Below the pieces are notes generated by a model. It made no database searches and had not been told where the DNA came from. It worked only from the letters and a program-made list of their open reading frames with translations. Source: Pseudomonas sp. KBW05 (GTDB lineage: Bacteria; Pseudomonadota; Gammaproteobacteria; Pseudomonadales; Pseudomonadaceae). Taken from it: a stretch of DNA of 39,701 nt. Position numbers and translations under genes: made by a program. The stretch covers positions 1 to 39,701 of the forward strand of contig NZ_QAJM01000008.1 in NCBI RefSeq assembly GCF_003852405.1, written 5' to 3'. Position 1 is the first letter of the stretch; every line of letters starts with the position of its first letter. This document shows, one piece after another, positions 1 through 7,614 of the stretch.

Positions 1-1
1 C

Positions 2-119
2 GAGGTGCCGAGTGTTGGGACAAGAGCCATTTTGGTTACTTTTGGGGCTCTTTTCCAAAAGTGCCCCGCCGTAAGGGCGGAACCCTAAGCCGCCGTTACC
101 TAAATAACGGATATGTACA
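2..119 (+). repeat. Probable dispersed Pseudomonas intergenic repeat with open tail frame
   Basis: An open frame enters from the window edge and ends with TAA at 86-88; its tail reads ILVTFGALFQKCPAVRAEP. Two small inverted repeats follow: CCGCC/GGCGG (66-70 and 76-80) and CCGTTA/TAACGG (93-98 and 105-110). From memory, near-identical sequence and the same C-terminal peptide recur in many P. fluorescens-group intergenic regions, where they are annotated as ends of spurious hypothetical proteins. I therefore read this as a dispersed repeat rather than the end of a conserved gene. Recurrence cannot be shown from this window. Confidence 0.4.
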
Positions 120-174
120 CCACCACCAGAAACCCAAAACCCACCCCAGTTATATCCATAGCAAAAAACGATAT

Positions 175-186
175 TGGTATATACCA
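175..186. promoter_or_regulatory. Perfect 12-bp palindrome, candidate GntR/UTRA operator
   Basis: TGGTATATACCA is a perfect palindrome 55 bp before the first gene of the run. It resembles operators of UTRA-domain GntR repressors of the PhnF/HutC type (TGGT-N4-ACCA). The last gene of the run (6876-7610) encodes such a regulator, so autoregulation of the operon is the simplest reading. The palindrome overlaps TTGGTA (174-179), a possible poor -35, with CTATAA (198-203) as a possible -10 after an 18-bp spacer. The promoter assignment is inference. Confidence 0.6.
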
Positions 187-240
187 GATCACTCCCCTAT
201 AAATCCCCGACCAAAACAAGCTGTGCTGGAGTAACACGCA

Positions 241-1161
241 ATGGCGTCGGTAAAGGTAATGCTCGAATACTTCCACCCCTGGCCAAACTCGGCCGGCCTA
301 TACCTGGCCCGCGAACGCGGCTGGTATGAGGACCTGGGCCTGGATGTGGAACTGGTCGTCCACGACCCCCACCGCGGCGACACCCTGCAACACCTGCTGA
401 CCGGCGCCGCCGACTTCGGCATCTTCCCCAGCAACCGCCTGCTGGTGCGCCGCAGCCTCGGCCAGCCGCTACAAGGCATCGCCGCCATCAACCACGCCGG
501 CCTGGAATCGATCCAGACCCTCACCGACTCCGGCATCCGCCGCCCCCGCGACCTGGTGGGCAAGCGCCTGGCCCTCAACCCGACGCCACGCGGCCTGGCG
601 ATGGTGCGCCACCTGGTCCGCCACGACGGCGGCGACCCGGACGGCGTAATCCTGGTAGACAGCGGCGTGCGCGAACTGCGTCCCGAGCAACTCGCCGAAG
701 GCATCGCAGACGCCAGTTTCGGCGGCTACTGGGCCTGGGAAGCGCTGATGCACAGCCCCATCGCCGCCGAACGCCGCGTGGTGTTGCCGGTGGACGAGAT
801 CGGCGCACCGGCCTATCACAGCTACCTGCTCGGCACCCATGAACACACCCTGGCGGGCAAGCCCGAAGTGGTGCGCGACTTCCTCGCCGCCACCGCGCGC
901 GGTTATCTGGCCGTGGCACAAGACCCGTCAATCGCCCTCGCCGCCTACGAACACACCACGCCGTATTTCCCGGCTGAATTGTTGAGCGCCTCACTGCATA
1001 AAATCGCCCCGACCTGGCTGTATCAAGGCCGTTGGGGCGAGCAACGCCAGGCGCTGCTGCAACCCTACGCCGAATGGCTGCACAACCACGCGGTGCTCGA
1101 CGACCCACAGGTCTGGCAAGGCGCGACCAGCAACGCCTTCCTGCCCGAGGTGGCGGCATGA
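241..1161 (+). CDS. Leaderless NMT1/THI5-like (SsuA/ThiY fold) binding protein
   Basis: A 306-residue protein of the NMT1/THI5-like periplasmic-binding-protein fold. It opens with a VMLEYFHPWPNSAGLYLARE segment followed by GWYEDLGLDVELV, typical of ThiY/SsuA/TauA-type proteins, then a TGAADFGI segment. Two features are odd. There is no signal peptide: it begins MASVKVMLEYF with no hydrophobic leader. No ABC permease or ATPase of this type lies in the run. It contains no cysteine, so it lacks the CCCFC motif needed by yeast Thi5 for HMP-P synthesis. It may be a cytoplasmic ligand-binding or enzymatic derivative. It is first in the operon, downstream of the palindrome at 175-186, and its TGA overlaps the next ATG (ATGA). 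The fold call is firm; the function is unknown. Thiamine-pyrimidine or similar vitamin precursors are plausible ligands. Confidence 0.8.
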   Translation: MASVKVMLEYFHPWPNSAGLYLARERGWYEDLGLDVELVVHDPHRGDTLQHLLTGAADFGIFPSNRLLVRRSLGQPLQGIAAINHAGLESIQTLTDSGIRRPRDLVGKRLALNPTPRGLAMVRHLVRHDGGDPDGVILVDSGVRELRPEQLAEGIADASFGGYWAWEALMHSPIAAERRVVLPVDEIGAPAYHSYLLGTHEHTLAGKPEVVRDFLAATARGYLAVAQDPSIALAAYEHTTPYFPAELLSASLHKIAPTWLYQGRWGEQRQALLQPYAEWLHNHAVLDDPQVWQGATSNAFLPEVAA

Positions 1162-2261
1162 ACCCACAACGCACCTCCCATGGCCTGGGCGTGGAACCGG
1201 TCGCCGCCGACTGGCCGGCGTTGCACGAAAGCGACATCGAACAGCTGCTGCGCGATTACCCGCAACTGGGGCCACTGCGCAGCCTGCATTGGCACAGCCC
1301 ACGGCCGTTTTCCGCCGCGGGCTTGATCACCACCGGCACGGGCACGCTGTTCGTCAAACGTCATCACCAGCATGTGCGCCAAACCGCGTGGCTGGAAGAA
1401 GAACACCGCCTGATCGCTCACTTGCATCGCCAAGGCGCTCCAGTGGCTGCGGTGGTCTCGAACCAACAAGGTGCTACGGCCACCGTGCAAGGTGAGTGGA
1501 CCTATGAAGTACACCACGTCGCCGAGGGCCTGGACCTGTATCGCGATGCGCTGTCGTGGTCGCCGTTTCAACACACTCAGCACGCCCTCGCCGCCGGCCA
1601 GGCGTTGGCGCGCTTGCATCAAGCGGCTGAACACTACACCGCGCCGCAACGCCAGACCCCGGTGCTGTTGGCCAACGCGCGATTGATCCAGCACGCGGCA
1701 CCGCTGGAAAACATCAACAGCGCCTACCTCGCCGACAAGGACTGGCACGCCCCGCTCAGCCAACTGTTGCTGCCCTGGCACCGCGAGTTGCATCCGTTGT
1801 TGGCCGAGCAACCGCCGCTGTGGACCCACAACGACTGGCACGCCTCCAACCTCTTGTGGAGCGCCGACGGCAGCGTCTCCAGCGTGCTGGATTTCGGCCT
1901 GGCCGACCGCACCTTCGCCCTCTTCGACCTGGCCACCGCCATCGAACGCAACGCCGTGCCCTGGCTCGACCTGGATACCGGTGGCGTGGCCCGCGCCGAT
2001 CTCGACAGCGTCGATGCCCTGCTCGCCGGCTACCACCAGGTCCGCCCGTTGCGCGCCAAAGACCTGCACACCCTCAGCGCCCTGTTGCCCTTGGTGCATG
2101 TGGATTTCGCGCTGTCCGAAGTGGCGTATTTCCACGACATCGTGGGCTCCACCGCCAGCGCCGATGTGGCGTATTACGCCTACCTGCTCGGCCATCTGCG
2201 CTGGTTTGCCGGGGCCGAAGGGCAGCGTCTGCTGAGTCATATCCGGCGTAAAAACGTATGA
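1158..2261 (+). CDS. APH-fold phosphotransferase (ThiK/choline-kinase-like small-molecule kinase)
   Basis: A 367-residue protein of the aminoglycoside phosphotransferase fold. The Brenner motif reads HNDWHASNLL, with catalytic Asp226, and the metal-binding DFG follows at Asp245. The N-lobe has GTGTLFVKRHH at the position of the ATP-binding lysine. I chose the ATG at 1158 because it overlaps the upstream stop (ATGA), implying translational coupling; an in-frame upstream ATG at 1032 lies inside the preceding gene. The family covers antibiotic, choline, homoserine and thiamine kinases (ThiK). The neighbours (phosphatase, PnuC transporter, THI5-like protein) favour phosphorylation of an imported vitamin or nucleoside rather than resistance. 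Substrate is inferred. Confidence 0.82.
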   Translation: MNPQRTSHGLGVEPVAADWPALHESDIEQLLRDYPQLGPLRSLHWHSPRPFSAAGLITTGTGTLFVKRHHQHVRQTAWLEEEHRLIAHLHRQGAPVAAVVSNQQGATATVQGEWTYEVHHVAEGLDLYRDALSWSPFQHTQHALAAGQALARLHQAAEHYTAPQRQTPVLLANARLIQHAAPLENINSAYLADKDWHAPLSQLLLPWHRELHPLLAEQPPLWTHNDWHASNLLWSADGSVSSVLDFGLADRTFALFDLATAIERNAVPWLDLDTGGVARADLDSVDALLAGYHQVRPLRAKDLHTLSALLPLVHVDFALSEVAYFHDIVGSTASADVAYYAYLLGHLRWFAGAEGQRLLSHIRRKNV

Positions 2262-3130
2262 GCATTCTGGTCGACAGCCACTGGCTGCACGCGCGTCTCG
2301 CCGACCCGACGCTGGTGGTGCTGGATGCCACGGTGGTGTTGCCGTCGCCAGCCTTCGACGGCGATTACCGCGTCAGCAGCGGTGAAGAGGGCTGGTTGCA
2401 GGCGCATATCCCCGGCGCGCGACATGCCGATTTATTGACTGAACTGGCCGACACCCAGGCCAGCTTCAGTTTCGCCCTGCCGACGCCAGAAACCCTGGTA
2501 AGCGTGTTGGCCAATCTCGGCGCAGGCCAAGGCAAAACGCTGGTCATCTACGACCGCGCCGATGGCTTCTGGGCTGCGCGCCTGTGGTGGATGCTGCGCA
2601 GCGTGGGCATCGACGCAAGCGTACTCGACGGCGGCTTCAACGCCTGGCGCGCAGCCGGTCTACCCGAACACAACGGCCCCGCCGAACCGATCACACCCGT
2701 GCAACCCTGGGCCATTCACCCACGGCCGAACCTGTGGATCGACCGCCACGGCGTCGAAGCCATCGCCTGCGGCCACGCACCGGGTGTGCTGATCTGCGCC
2801 CTCGGCGCCGCGCTGTTTGAAGGATCTGCCCCCACCCGCTACGCCCGACGCGGACACATCCCCGGCAGCCAGAACCTGCCGGCCCGCCAGCTGTTCGACG
2901 CCCACGGCCGCTACCTGCCCAAGGATGCCCTGGCCCTGGCGATTGGCCCCACGCTGCTGCACAGCGACGGCCCCCTGGTGGTGTATTGCGGCGGCGGTAT
3001 TTCCGCTGCCGCCAACGCCCTGGCCCTGACTCTGTTGGGTCGCCAGGACATCGCGATCTACGACGGCTCCCTACAGGAATGGGCCGCCGACGCACGCTTG
3101 CCAATGACTACCGGAGCAGCTCCGGCCTGA
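2258..3130 (+). CDS. Two-domain rhodanese (thiosulfate/mercaptopyruvate sulfurtransferase family)
   Basis: A 290-residue tandem rhodanese of usual length for SseA-type sulfurtransferases. The N-terminal domain (about 5-135) has an inactive loop with Asp in place of Cys (VIYDRADGFWAARLWWML) followed by the typical VLDGGFNAWRAAGLP. The C-terminal domain (about 150-285) carries the active-site loop CGGGIS with the persulfide-forming Cys244, then IYDGSLQEWAAD. It starts four bases inside the upstream stop (ATGA), so the first three genes are translationally coupled. Family members move sulfane sulfur from thiosulfate or mercaptopyruvate to an acceptor such as cyanide. Its presence here suggests that sulfur transfer or sulfur removal is part of handling the imported compound, but no acceptor can be named. 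Confidence 0.88.
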   Translation: MSILVDSHWLHARLADPTLVVLDATVVLPSPAFDGDYRVSSGEEGWLQAHIPGARHADLLTELADTQASFSFALPTPETLVSVLANLGAGQGKTLVIYDRADGFWAARLWWMLRSVGIDASVLDGGFNAWRAAGLPEHNGPAEPITPVQPWAIHPRPNLWIDRHGVEAIACGHAPGVLICALGAALFEGSAPTRYARRGHIPGSQNLPARQLFDAHGRYLPKDALALAIGPTLLHSDGPLVVYCGGGISAAANALALTLLGRQDIAIYDGSLQEWAADARLPMTTGAAPA

Positions 3131-3209
3131 CGCCATCCCTGGCGAACCCGGCTTTTTCATCACGAACTGGCAACCCGTCCGTTGCGCAGCGCTGGGCGCC
3201 TTTGCGCCC
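3131..3209 (+). other. Two stem-loops in the intercistronic gap before the TonB receptor
   Basis: CGCCA-TCCC-TGGCG (3131-3144) follows the rhodanese stop codon directly. GGGCGC-CTTT-GCGCCC (3194-3209) lies further on. Neither has a U-tract, so they are not canonical terminators. The 127-bp gap is the only sizeable one in the run and stands before the outer-membrane receptor gene. Differential mRNA stability or processing is a reasonable inference. I see no CUGAGA core of a TPP riboswitch. Confidence 0.45.
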
Positions 3210-3257
3210 GATAAAAGCGTACGCCAGCGACGGTCAGACCTTTGGAGCGCTCTCTAC

Positions 3258-5405
3258 ATGGCTACACCTTACCGCCACACCCTGCTCGCCCTGAGCATCG
3301 CCTTCGCCGCCACGGCCGTGCAGGCCCAGGATGCGACCTTGGGCACCGTCACCGTCCTCGGCCAGGAAACCACCGACTACCAGGCGAAAAACGCCACCGT
3401 GGCTGGTTTCGATAACGCGCCGCTGCTGGACACTCCAGCGTCCGTCGCGGTGATTACCGAAGCCCGCTTGAAGGACCAGCAGGCACGCCTACTCAGCGAA
3501 GTGTTGAAGAACGACGCCTCGGTCGGCGACAGCTACGCCCCGGTCGGCTACTACGAAAATTTCGTGATTCGCGGCTTCGCCCTCAACCCTGCGAGCAGCT
3601 ACAAGATCAACGGCCGCACCATTACCGGCGAACAGAACGTCGCCCTGGAAAACAAGCAGCAAGTCGAAGTGCTCAAGGGCCTGGCCGGCTTGCAGAGCGG
3701 CGTCTCCGAGCCCGGCGGGCTGGTCAACTACGTGAGCAAACGCCCGGAGAACGTGCGCTCGGTCACGGTGTCCACCAACGAACAGGGTGAACGCTACCTG
3801 GCCACCGATATCGGCGGCTGGCTCGGTGCCGAACAGCAGGTGGGCGTGCGCATCAACCTGGCCCACGAAGACATCCGCTCCTATGTCGAGCATGCCGACG
3901 GCAAGCGTGACTTCGCCTCGCTGGCGCTGGACTGGAACATCAGCCCCAACGCCCTGCTGCAACTCAACGCCGAGTACCAGGACCGCGAGCAACACTCGGT
4001 GCCGGGCTATCAACTGCTTGGCGGCACCAGTGTGCCGCACCACGTTTCGCCCAAGGACATGCTCGCCTACCAGAGCTGGTCGAACCCGGTGGGCATCCGC
4101 TCGTTGAACCTCGACGGGCTGTTCGAATACCGCTTCAACGACGCCTGGAAAGCCAGCTTCAGCGCATCCCGCAGCCGTGTGGTGATCGACGACTACAGCA
4201 CCTTCGCCTGGGGCTGCTACGGCGCCGCCAGTTGCGCGAATACCGCCGTGCCCAACCACTTCAGCGCCGAGGGTGACTACGATATTTCCGACTACCGCAG
4301 CCCCGACGACACCCGCAGCAACGAGGAAGCCCAGGCCGCCCTCAACGGCCAGTTCGACACGGGCTTTCTCAAGCACGACCTGACCTTCGGCACCACCGCG
4401 TTCCGGCGCTTGGTGGACCGGCGCAAGTCGGTCAACGAATACATCGGCGAAGGCAACATCTACGAACCGACCCCAGTGCTGGAGCCTTATGACGGCCCGC
4501 TCGGCCACACGTATCGCCGCCTCGACAGCCGCCAATATGGCCTGTTCGCCAGCGATCGCATCAGCTTCAACGAGCAATGGCAAACCGTCCTCGGCGGGCG
4601 CCAGGTGCGTCTCGACGAAGAAACCTACAACCAGGCCGGCGCCACCACGCGCCACACCCAGCGCAGCGTGTTCCTGCCCCAAGCAGCGTTGATCTACAAG
4701 CCGCGCCCGGACACGTCGTTGTACGCCAGCTACAGCAAAGGCTTGTCCCTCGGCGGTGAGGCCGCGTGGTTCAGCAGCAACGCCGACGAGGTGCTGCCGC
4801 CGACCACTTCGCGCCAACTGGAAGTGGGGATCAAGCGTGACTTCCAGCGCCTGAGCCTGACCGCCGCGCTGTTCCAGATCACCCAGGACCTGCAATACAA
4901 CCGGCCGAATGACGACGGCACCACCACCTTCGTGCAGCAAGGGAAACAGAAAAATGTCGGCATCGAACTGTCCGCCAACGGTCGCGTGACCTCCGACCTG
5001 CAAGTCTCGGCCAGCGTCGCGGCGATCCGTGCGCGGGTCAGCGGCAGCGGCACCGATGACTATGACGGCCACCAGGCGATCAACGTGCCCAAGCTGCGCG
5101 CCAGCCTGCATGGCGACTACAGCGTCCCCGGCATCCCGGGCCTGGCCTTGCTCGGCGGCGTGCAATACAGCGCGAGCAAATACGCCAACCGTGAAGCCAC
5201 GGTGAAGGTGGATGACTACGCGGTGTTCGATGCGGGCGCGCGCTACACCACCCGGGTCGGCGATTACGCTACTGTGCTGCGCCTGACCGTCGACAACCTG
5301 TTCGACAAACGCTACTGGCGCGATGTGGGTGAATCGGCGGGCGACGGCTACCTGTTCCTGGGTGCGCCGCGCACCGCGCGGTTATCCGCCACCGTCAATT
5401 TTTGA
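3258..5405 (+). CDS. TonB-dependent siderophore-type outer-membrane receptor
   Basis: A 715-residue outer-membrane receptor. The signal peptide is residues 1-23, cleaved after VQA. LGTVTVLG follows as a TonB-box-like segment. The plug domain (about 50-165) has the usual features: a DTPASVAVITEARL opening, FVIRGF, VEVLKGLAGLQSG and PGGLVNYVSKRP. The rest is a beta-barrel ending in the typical terminal Phe (SATVNF). The plug is of the FhuA/FpvA-like TonB-siderophore class. A GGAGCG ribosome-binding site lies about ten bases before the ATG. It sits within a run of vitamin-like genes, 12 bp ahead of a lipoprotein phosphatase gene, and no Fur box is visible. The cargo may therefore be a phosphorylated cofactor rather than a ferric siderophore; this is inference from context. 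Confidence 0.9.
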   Translation: MATPYRHTLLALSIAFAATAVQAQDATLGTVTVLGQETTDYQAKNATVAGFDNAPLLDTPASVAVITEARLKDQQARLLSEVLKNDASVGDSYAPVGYYENFVIRGFALNPASSYKINGRTITGEQNVALENKQQVEVLKGLAGLQSGVSEPGGLVNYVSKRPENVRSVTVSTNEQGERYLATDIGGWLGAEQQVGVRINLAHEDIRSYVEHADGKRDFASLALDWNISPNALLQLNAEYQDREQHSVPGYQLLGGTSVPHHVSPKDMLAYQSWSNPVGIRSLNLDGLFEYRFNDAWKASFSASRSRVVIDDYSTFAWGCYGAASCANTAVPNHFSAEGDYDISDYRSPDDTRSNEEAQAALNGQFDTGFLKHDLTFGTTAFRRLVDRRKSVNEYIGEGNIYEPTPVLEPYDGPLGHTYRRLDSRQYGLFASDRISFNEQWQTVLGGRQVRLDEETYNQAGATTRHTQRSVFLPQAALIYKPRPDTSLYASYSKGLSLGGEAAWFSSNADEVLPPTTSRQLEVGIKRDFQRLSLTAALFQITQDLQYNRPNDDGTTTFVQQGKQKNVGIELSANGRVTSDLQVSASVAAIRARVSGSGTDDYDGHQAINVPKLRASLHGDYSVPGIPGLALLGGVQYSASKYANREATVKVDDYAVFDAGARYTTRVGDYATVLRLTVDNLFDKRYWRDVGESAGDGYLFLGAPRTARLSATVNF

Positions 5406-5417
5406 GGCCTATCGTTC

Positions 5418-6254
5418 ATGCGTAATCTGATGTTTTCCAGTGTGTGCCTGCTCTCCACCGCCCTGATGGGCTGCCAGCAGCAACCGCCCGCCAACGACCA
5501 ACTGGACGCGGTGCTGTGGACCCAGACCTCCATCGAGCACGAGCTGATTTACCGCCAGGTCTTCGCCAGCGCCACCCGCCAGCTGGACGCGGCCCTGGCC
5601 GACCCGACGTGGGACGCCCTGCCCTTGCCGCCGCGCAATCTCAGCGGCCTGCCCCCGGCCGTGGTGGTGGATATCGACGAAACCGTGCTGGACAACGTGC
5701 CGCTGAATGCGCGGGACATCCTCACCAACCAAGTCTATTCCTATGATCGCTGGAACACCTGGGTCGATCAGGCCAAGGCGCAGGCACTGCCGGGCGCTGT
5801 GGAGTTCCTGCAGGCAGCGGACAAGAAAGGCATCACCGTCTACTACATCACCAACCGCGAACACAGCCAGGTCCAGGCCACAGTCAACAACCTGCGCCTG
5901 CGCGGTTTCCCGGTGGCGCACAACGAACAGGTGCTGGCCGCCAGCACCCCGACCGGGCACTGCGAGCAAGCCGGTTACGGCAAGAACTGCCGGCGCCAAT
6001 GGGTCGCCAGCCACGCCCGCGTGCTGATGCTGGCCGGTGACTCCTTCGGCGACTTCGTACAGGCCGAACACAACACCCTGGCCGAGCAACGCAAGGCGGC
6101 CGCGCCGTACCTGGCCTGGCTCGGCCAGCGCTGGTTCCTGCTGCCCAACCCGACCTACGGCAACTGGTACAGCGCGCCCTATGGCGATCAGGAAAAACTG
6201 CCCTTCGAACGCAAGCGCCAACTCAAGCAACAGGCGCTGCACCTGGAAAACTAG
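5418..6254 (+). CDS. Lipoprotein acid phosphatase, e(P4)/class C HAD family
   Basis: A 278-residue HAD-superfamily acid phosphatase of the e(P4) type. A lipoprotein signal peptide ends LMGC with the lipidated Cys19; Met at -2 is less common, but the charged n-region and h-region are clear. The catalytic DxD is VVVDIDETVLDN (Asp85 nucleophile, Asp87). TNRE acts as motif II, and the acidic MLAGDSFGDF closes the metal site. In Haemophilus, e(P4) dephosphorylates NMN to nicotinamide riboside on the outer membrane, feeding PnuC. Here a pnuC homologue starts 16 bp downstream and a TonB receptor ends 12 bp upstream. That supports a periplasmic step which strips phosphate from an imported nucleotide or vitamin phosphate. 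Substrate choice (NMN, TMP/TPP or other) is open. Confidence 0.88.
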   Translation: MRNLMFSSVCLLSTALMGCQQQPPANDQLDAVLWTQTSIEHELIYRQVFASATRQLDAALADPTWDALPLPPRNLSGLPPAVVVDIDETVLDNVPLNARDILTNQVYSYDRWNTWVDQAKAQALPGAVEFLQAADKKGITVYYITNREHSQVQATVNNLRLRGFPVAHNEQVLAASTPTGHCEQAGYGKNCRRQWVASHARVLMLAGDSFGDFVQAEHNTLAEQRKAAAPYLAWLGQRWFLLPNPTYGNWYSAPYGDQEKLPFERKRQLKQQALHLEN

Positions 6255-6270
6255 CTGTTGAGAGAGCCCT

Positions 6271-6837
6271 ATGTCGCCACTGGAAATCGTCGCCGTCTGC
6301 TTCAACATCGCCGGGGTCTGGCTCACCGCACAACGAGTGCGCTGGTGCTGGCCGGTCAGCGTCGTCGCGGTGTTGTTGTATGCCTGGATCTTCTTCGAGG
6401 TGAAGCTGTATTCGGACATGCTCTTGCAACTGGTCTTCGCCGTACTGCAAGGCTATGGCTGGTGGCGTTGGAGCACCGGGCGCGTGGACGCCGGCAAGGT
6501 GCGGGTGGAACGCCTGCCGATGCAGGAGGCGTGGCGGCACTTGCTGGCGGGCTTGATCGGCGCTGTGGCCCTGGGCGCGGTGATGCACCACTTCACCGAC
6601 GCCGCCCTGCCCTGGCTGGACTCGCTGCTCACCGCCTTCAGCCTGGTGGCCAGCCTGTGGGCTGCGCGCAAATACGTGGTCAGCTGGTGGTTGTGGATCG
6701 TGCTGGATGCGGCCTATGTCGGGCTGTTCCTCTACAAGGACCTGCACCTCACCGCCGCCCTGTACGCCGGTTTTGTGCTGCTGGCGGCCTACGGTTTGCG
6801 GGCCTGGCAACGTGACCTGCGCCAGCAGGAAGGGTAG
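6271..6837 (+). CDS. pnuC: PnuC-family vitamin/nucleoside transporter
   Basis: A 188-residue inner-membrane protein with about seven hydrophobic segments across its whole length. It has the PnuC signatures: LLQLVFAVLQGYGWWRW near residues 50-68, and WWLWIVLDAAYVGLFLYKDLHLTAALY near 135-165. PnuC homologues move nicotinamide riboside (PnuC), thiamine (PnuT) or riboflavin (PnuX) by facilitated diffusion, trapped by phosphorylation inside the cell. The operon offers both a periplasmic phosphatase just upstream and a cytoplasmic APH-fold kinase, which fits that trapping logic. The presence of a ThiK-like kinase and a THI5-like protein leans towards thiamine-type cargo. The sequence alone does not separate PnuC from PnuT. 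The gene symbol denotes the family only. Confidence 0.85.
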   Translation: MSPLEIVAVCFNIAGVWLTAQRVRWCWPVSVVAVLLYAWIFFEVKLYSDMLLQLVFAVLQGYGWWRWSTGRVDAGKVRVERLPMQEAWRHLLAGLIGAVALGAVMHHFTDAALPWLDSLLTAFSLVASLWAARKYVVSWWLWIVLDAAYVGLFLYKDLHLTAALYAGFVLLAAYGLRAWQRDLRQQEG

Positions 6838-6875
6838 AGTCACGCCCACGTCATGCCTGCCTACGGAACCCCAGG

Positions 6876-7610
6876 ATGCCTTTCGACCCCATTTCTCCGC
6901 ACTACCAGCGCATCCGCGAACAGATCGCCCACGACATCGCCGCTGGCAGCCCCCAGGCCGACGAGAAATTCCCCTCCGAGCGGGACATGATCGAACGCTT
7001 CGGCTGCACCCGCGTGACCTTGCGCCAGGCCTTGCAGCAACTGGAGGCCGAGGGCCTGGTCTACCGCGAAAACCGCCGGGGCTGGTTCGTCAGCCCGCAG
7101 CGCATCCGCTACGACCCGACGCGCATCAGCGGCTTTATGGACTACGTCAGCGCCCAGGGCCGCACGCCCCGCACCGAATGCCTGCACGCCGAACTGCGCC
7201 CCGCCGGCCCCTGGCTGGCCAAGCGCATGGGTCTGGCCTCGGCGGACGAACCGGTGTTCTTCCTGCAACGCCGCCGCTGGATCGACCGCCGCCCGGTGCT
7301 GCTGGAATTCAACGCCCTGCTCGCCAGCTGGTGCCCCGGCCTGCTGGACGCCGACCTCAACACTTCACTGACCCAACTGCTGCGTGAACGCTTTGCCCGG
7401 GTGCAATCGCGCTGCGAACTGGAGATGCATATCGGCACGGTCAACGAGGAACAGGCGGAGTTGCTGCAACTGTCGCCCGGTTCCACCAGCGTCTACCTGG
7501 AGCGCTTGAACTTCGGCGAAGACAACCAGGCCGTGGAATTCGACCAGGAATTCTGGCGCCCGGATGCGTTGTCGATTGTGATGGAGACGCGGTATCCGGG
7601 CACGCGGTGA
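6876..7610 (+). CDS. GntR-family regulator with UTRA ligand domain
   Basis: A 244-residue HutC/PhnF-type repressor. The winged helix-turn-helix covers residues 8-74, with FPSERDMIERFGCTRVTLRQALQQLE and the wing GLVYRENRRGWFV. The UTRA effector domain follows (about 85-235), with the conserved VFFLQRRRWIDRRPVLLEFN and VYLERLNF strands. It is last in the run, 38 bp after pnuC. Regulators of this class bind TGGT-N4-ACCA palindromes and are released by a small ligand, often a substrate of the operon. The palindrome at 175-186 is the obvious target. The gene ends four bases from the convergent hcp stop, leaving no room for an ordinary terminator. Confidence 0.9.
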   Translation: MPFDPISPHYQRIREQIAHDIAAGSPQADEKFPSERDMIERFGCTRVTLRQALQQLEAEGLVYRENRRGWFVSPQRIRYDPTRISGFMDYVSAQGRTPRTECLHAELRPAGPWLAKRMGLASADEPVFFLQRRRWIDRRPVLLEFNALLASWCPGLLDADLNTSLTQLLRERFARVQSRCELEMHIGTVNEEQAELLQLSPGSTSVYLERLNFGEDNQAVEFDQEFWRPDALSIVMETRYPGTR

Positions 7611-7614
7611 GGTA

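Noticed and set aside
1-240. TPP riboswitch upstream of the THI5-like gene
   Set aside because: I looked for the CUGAGA core and its partner helix here and in 3131-3257 and found neither. A protein operator is visible instead.
241-1161. HMP-P synthase (Thi5 activity)
   Set aside because: The fold is right, but the protein contains no cysteine and so cannot carry the CCCFC motif of Thi5.
3489-5165. Long minus-strand open frame opposite the first TonB receptor gene
   Set aside because: It is a GC-rich antisense shadow with Val/Ala/Gly/His-rich low-complexity composition and no domain. The plus-strand frame is a complete receptor.
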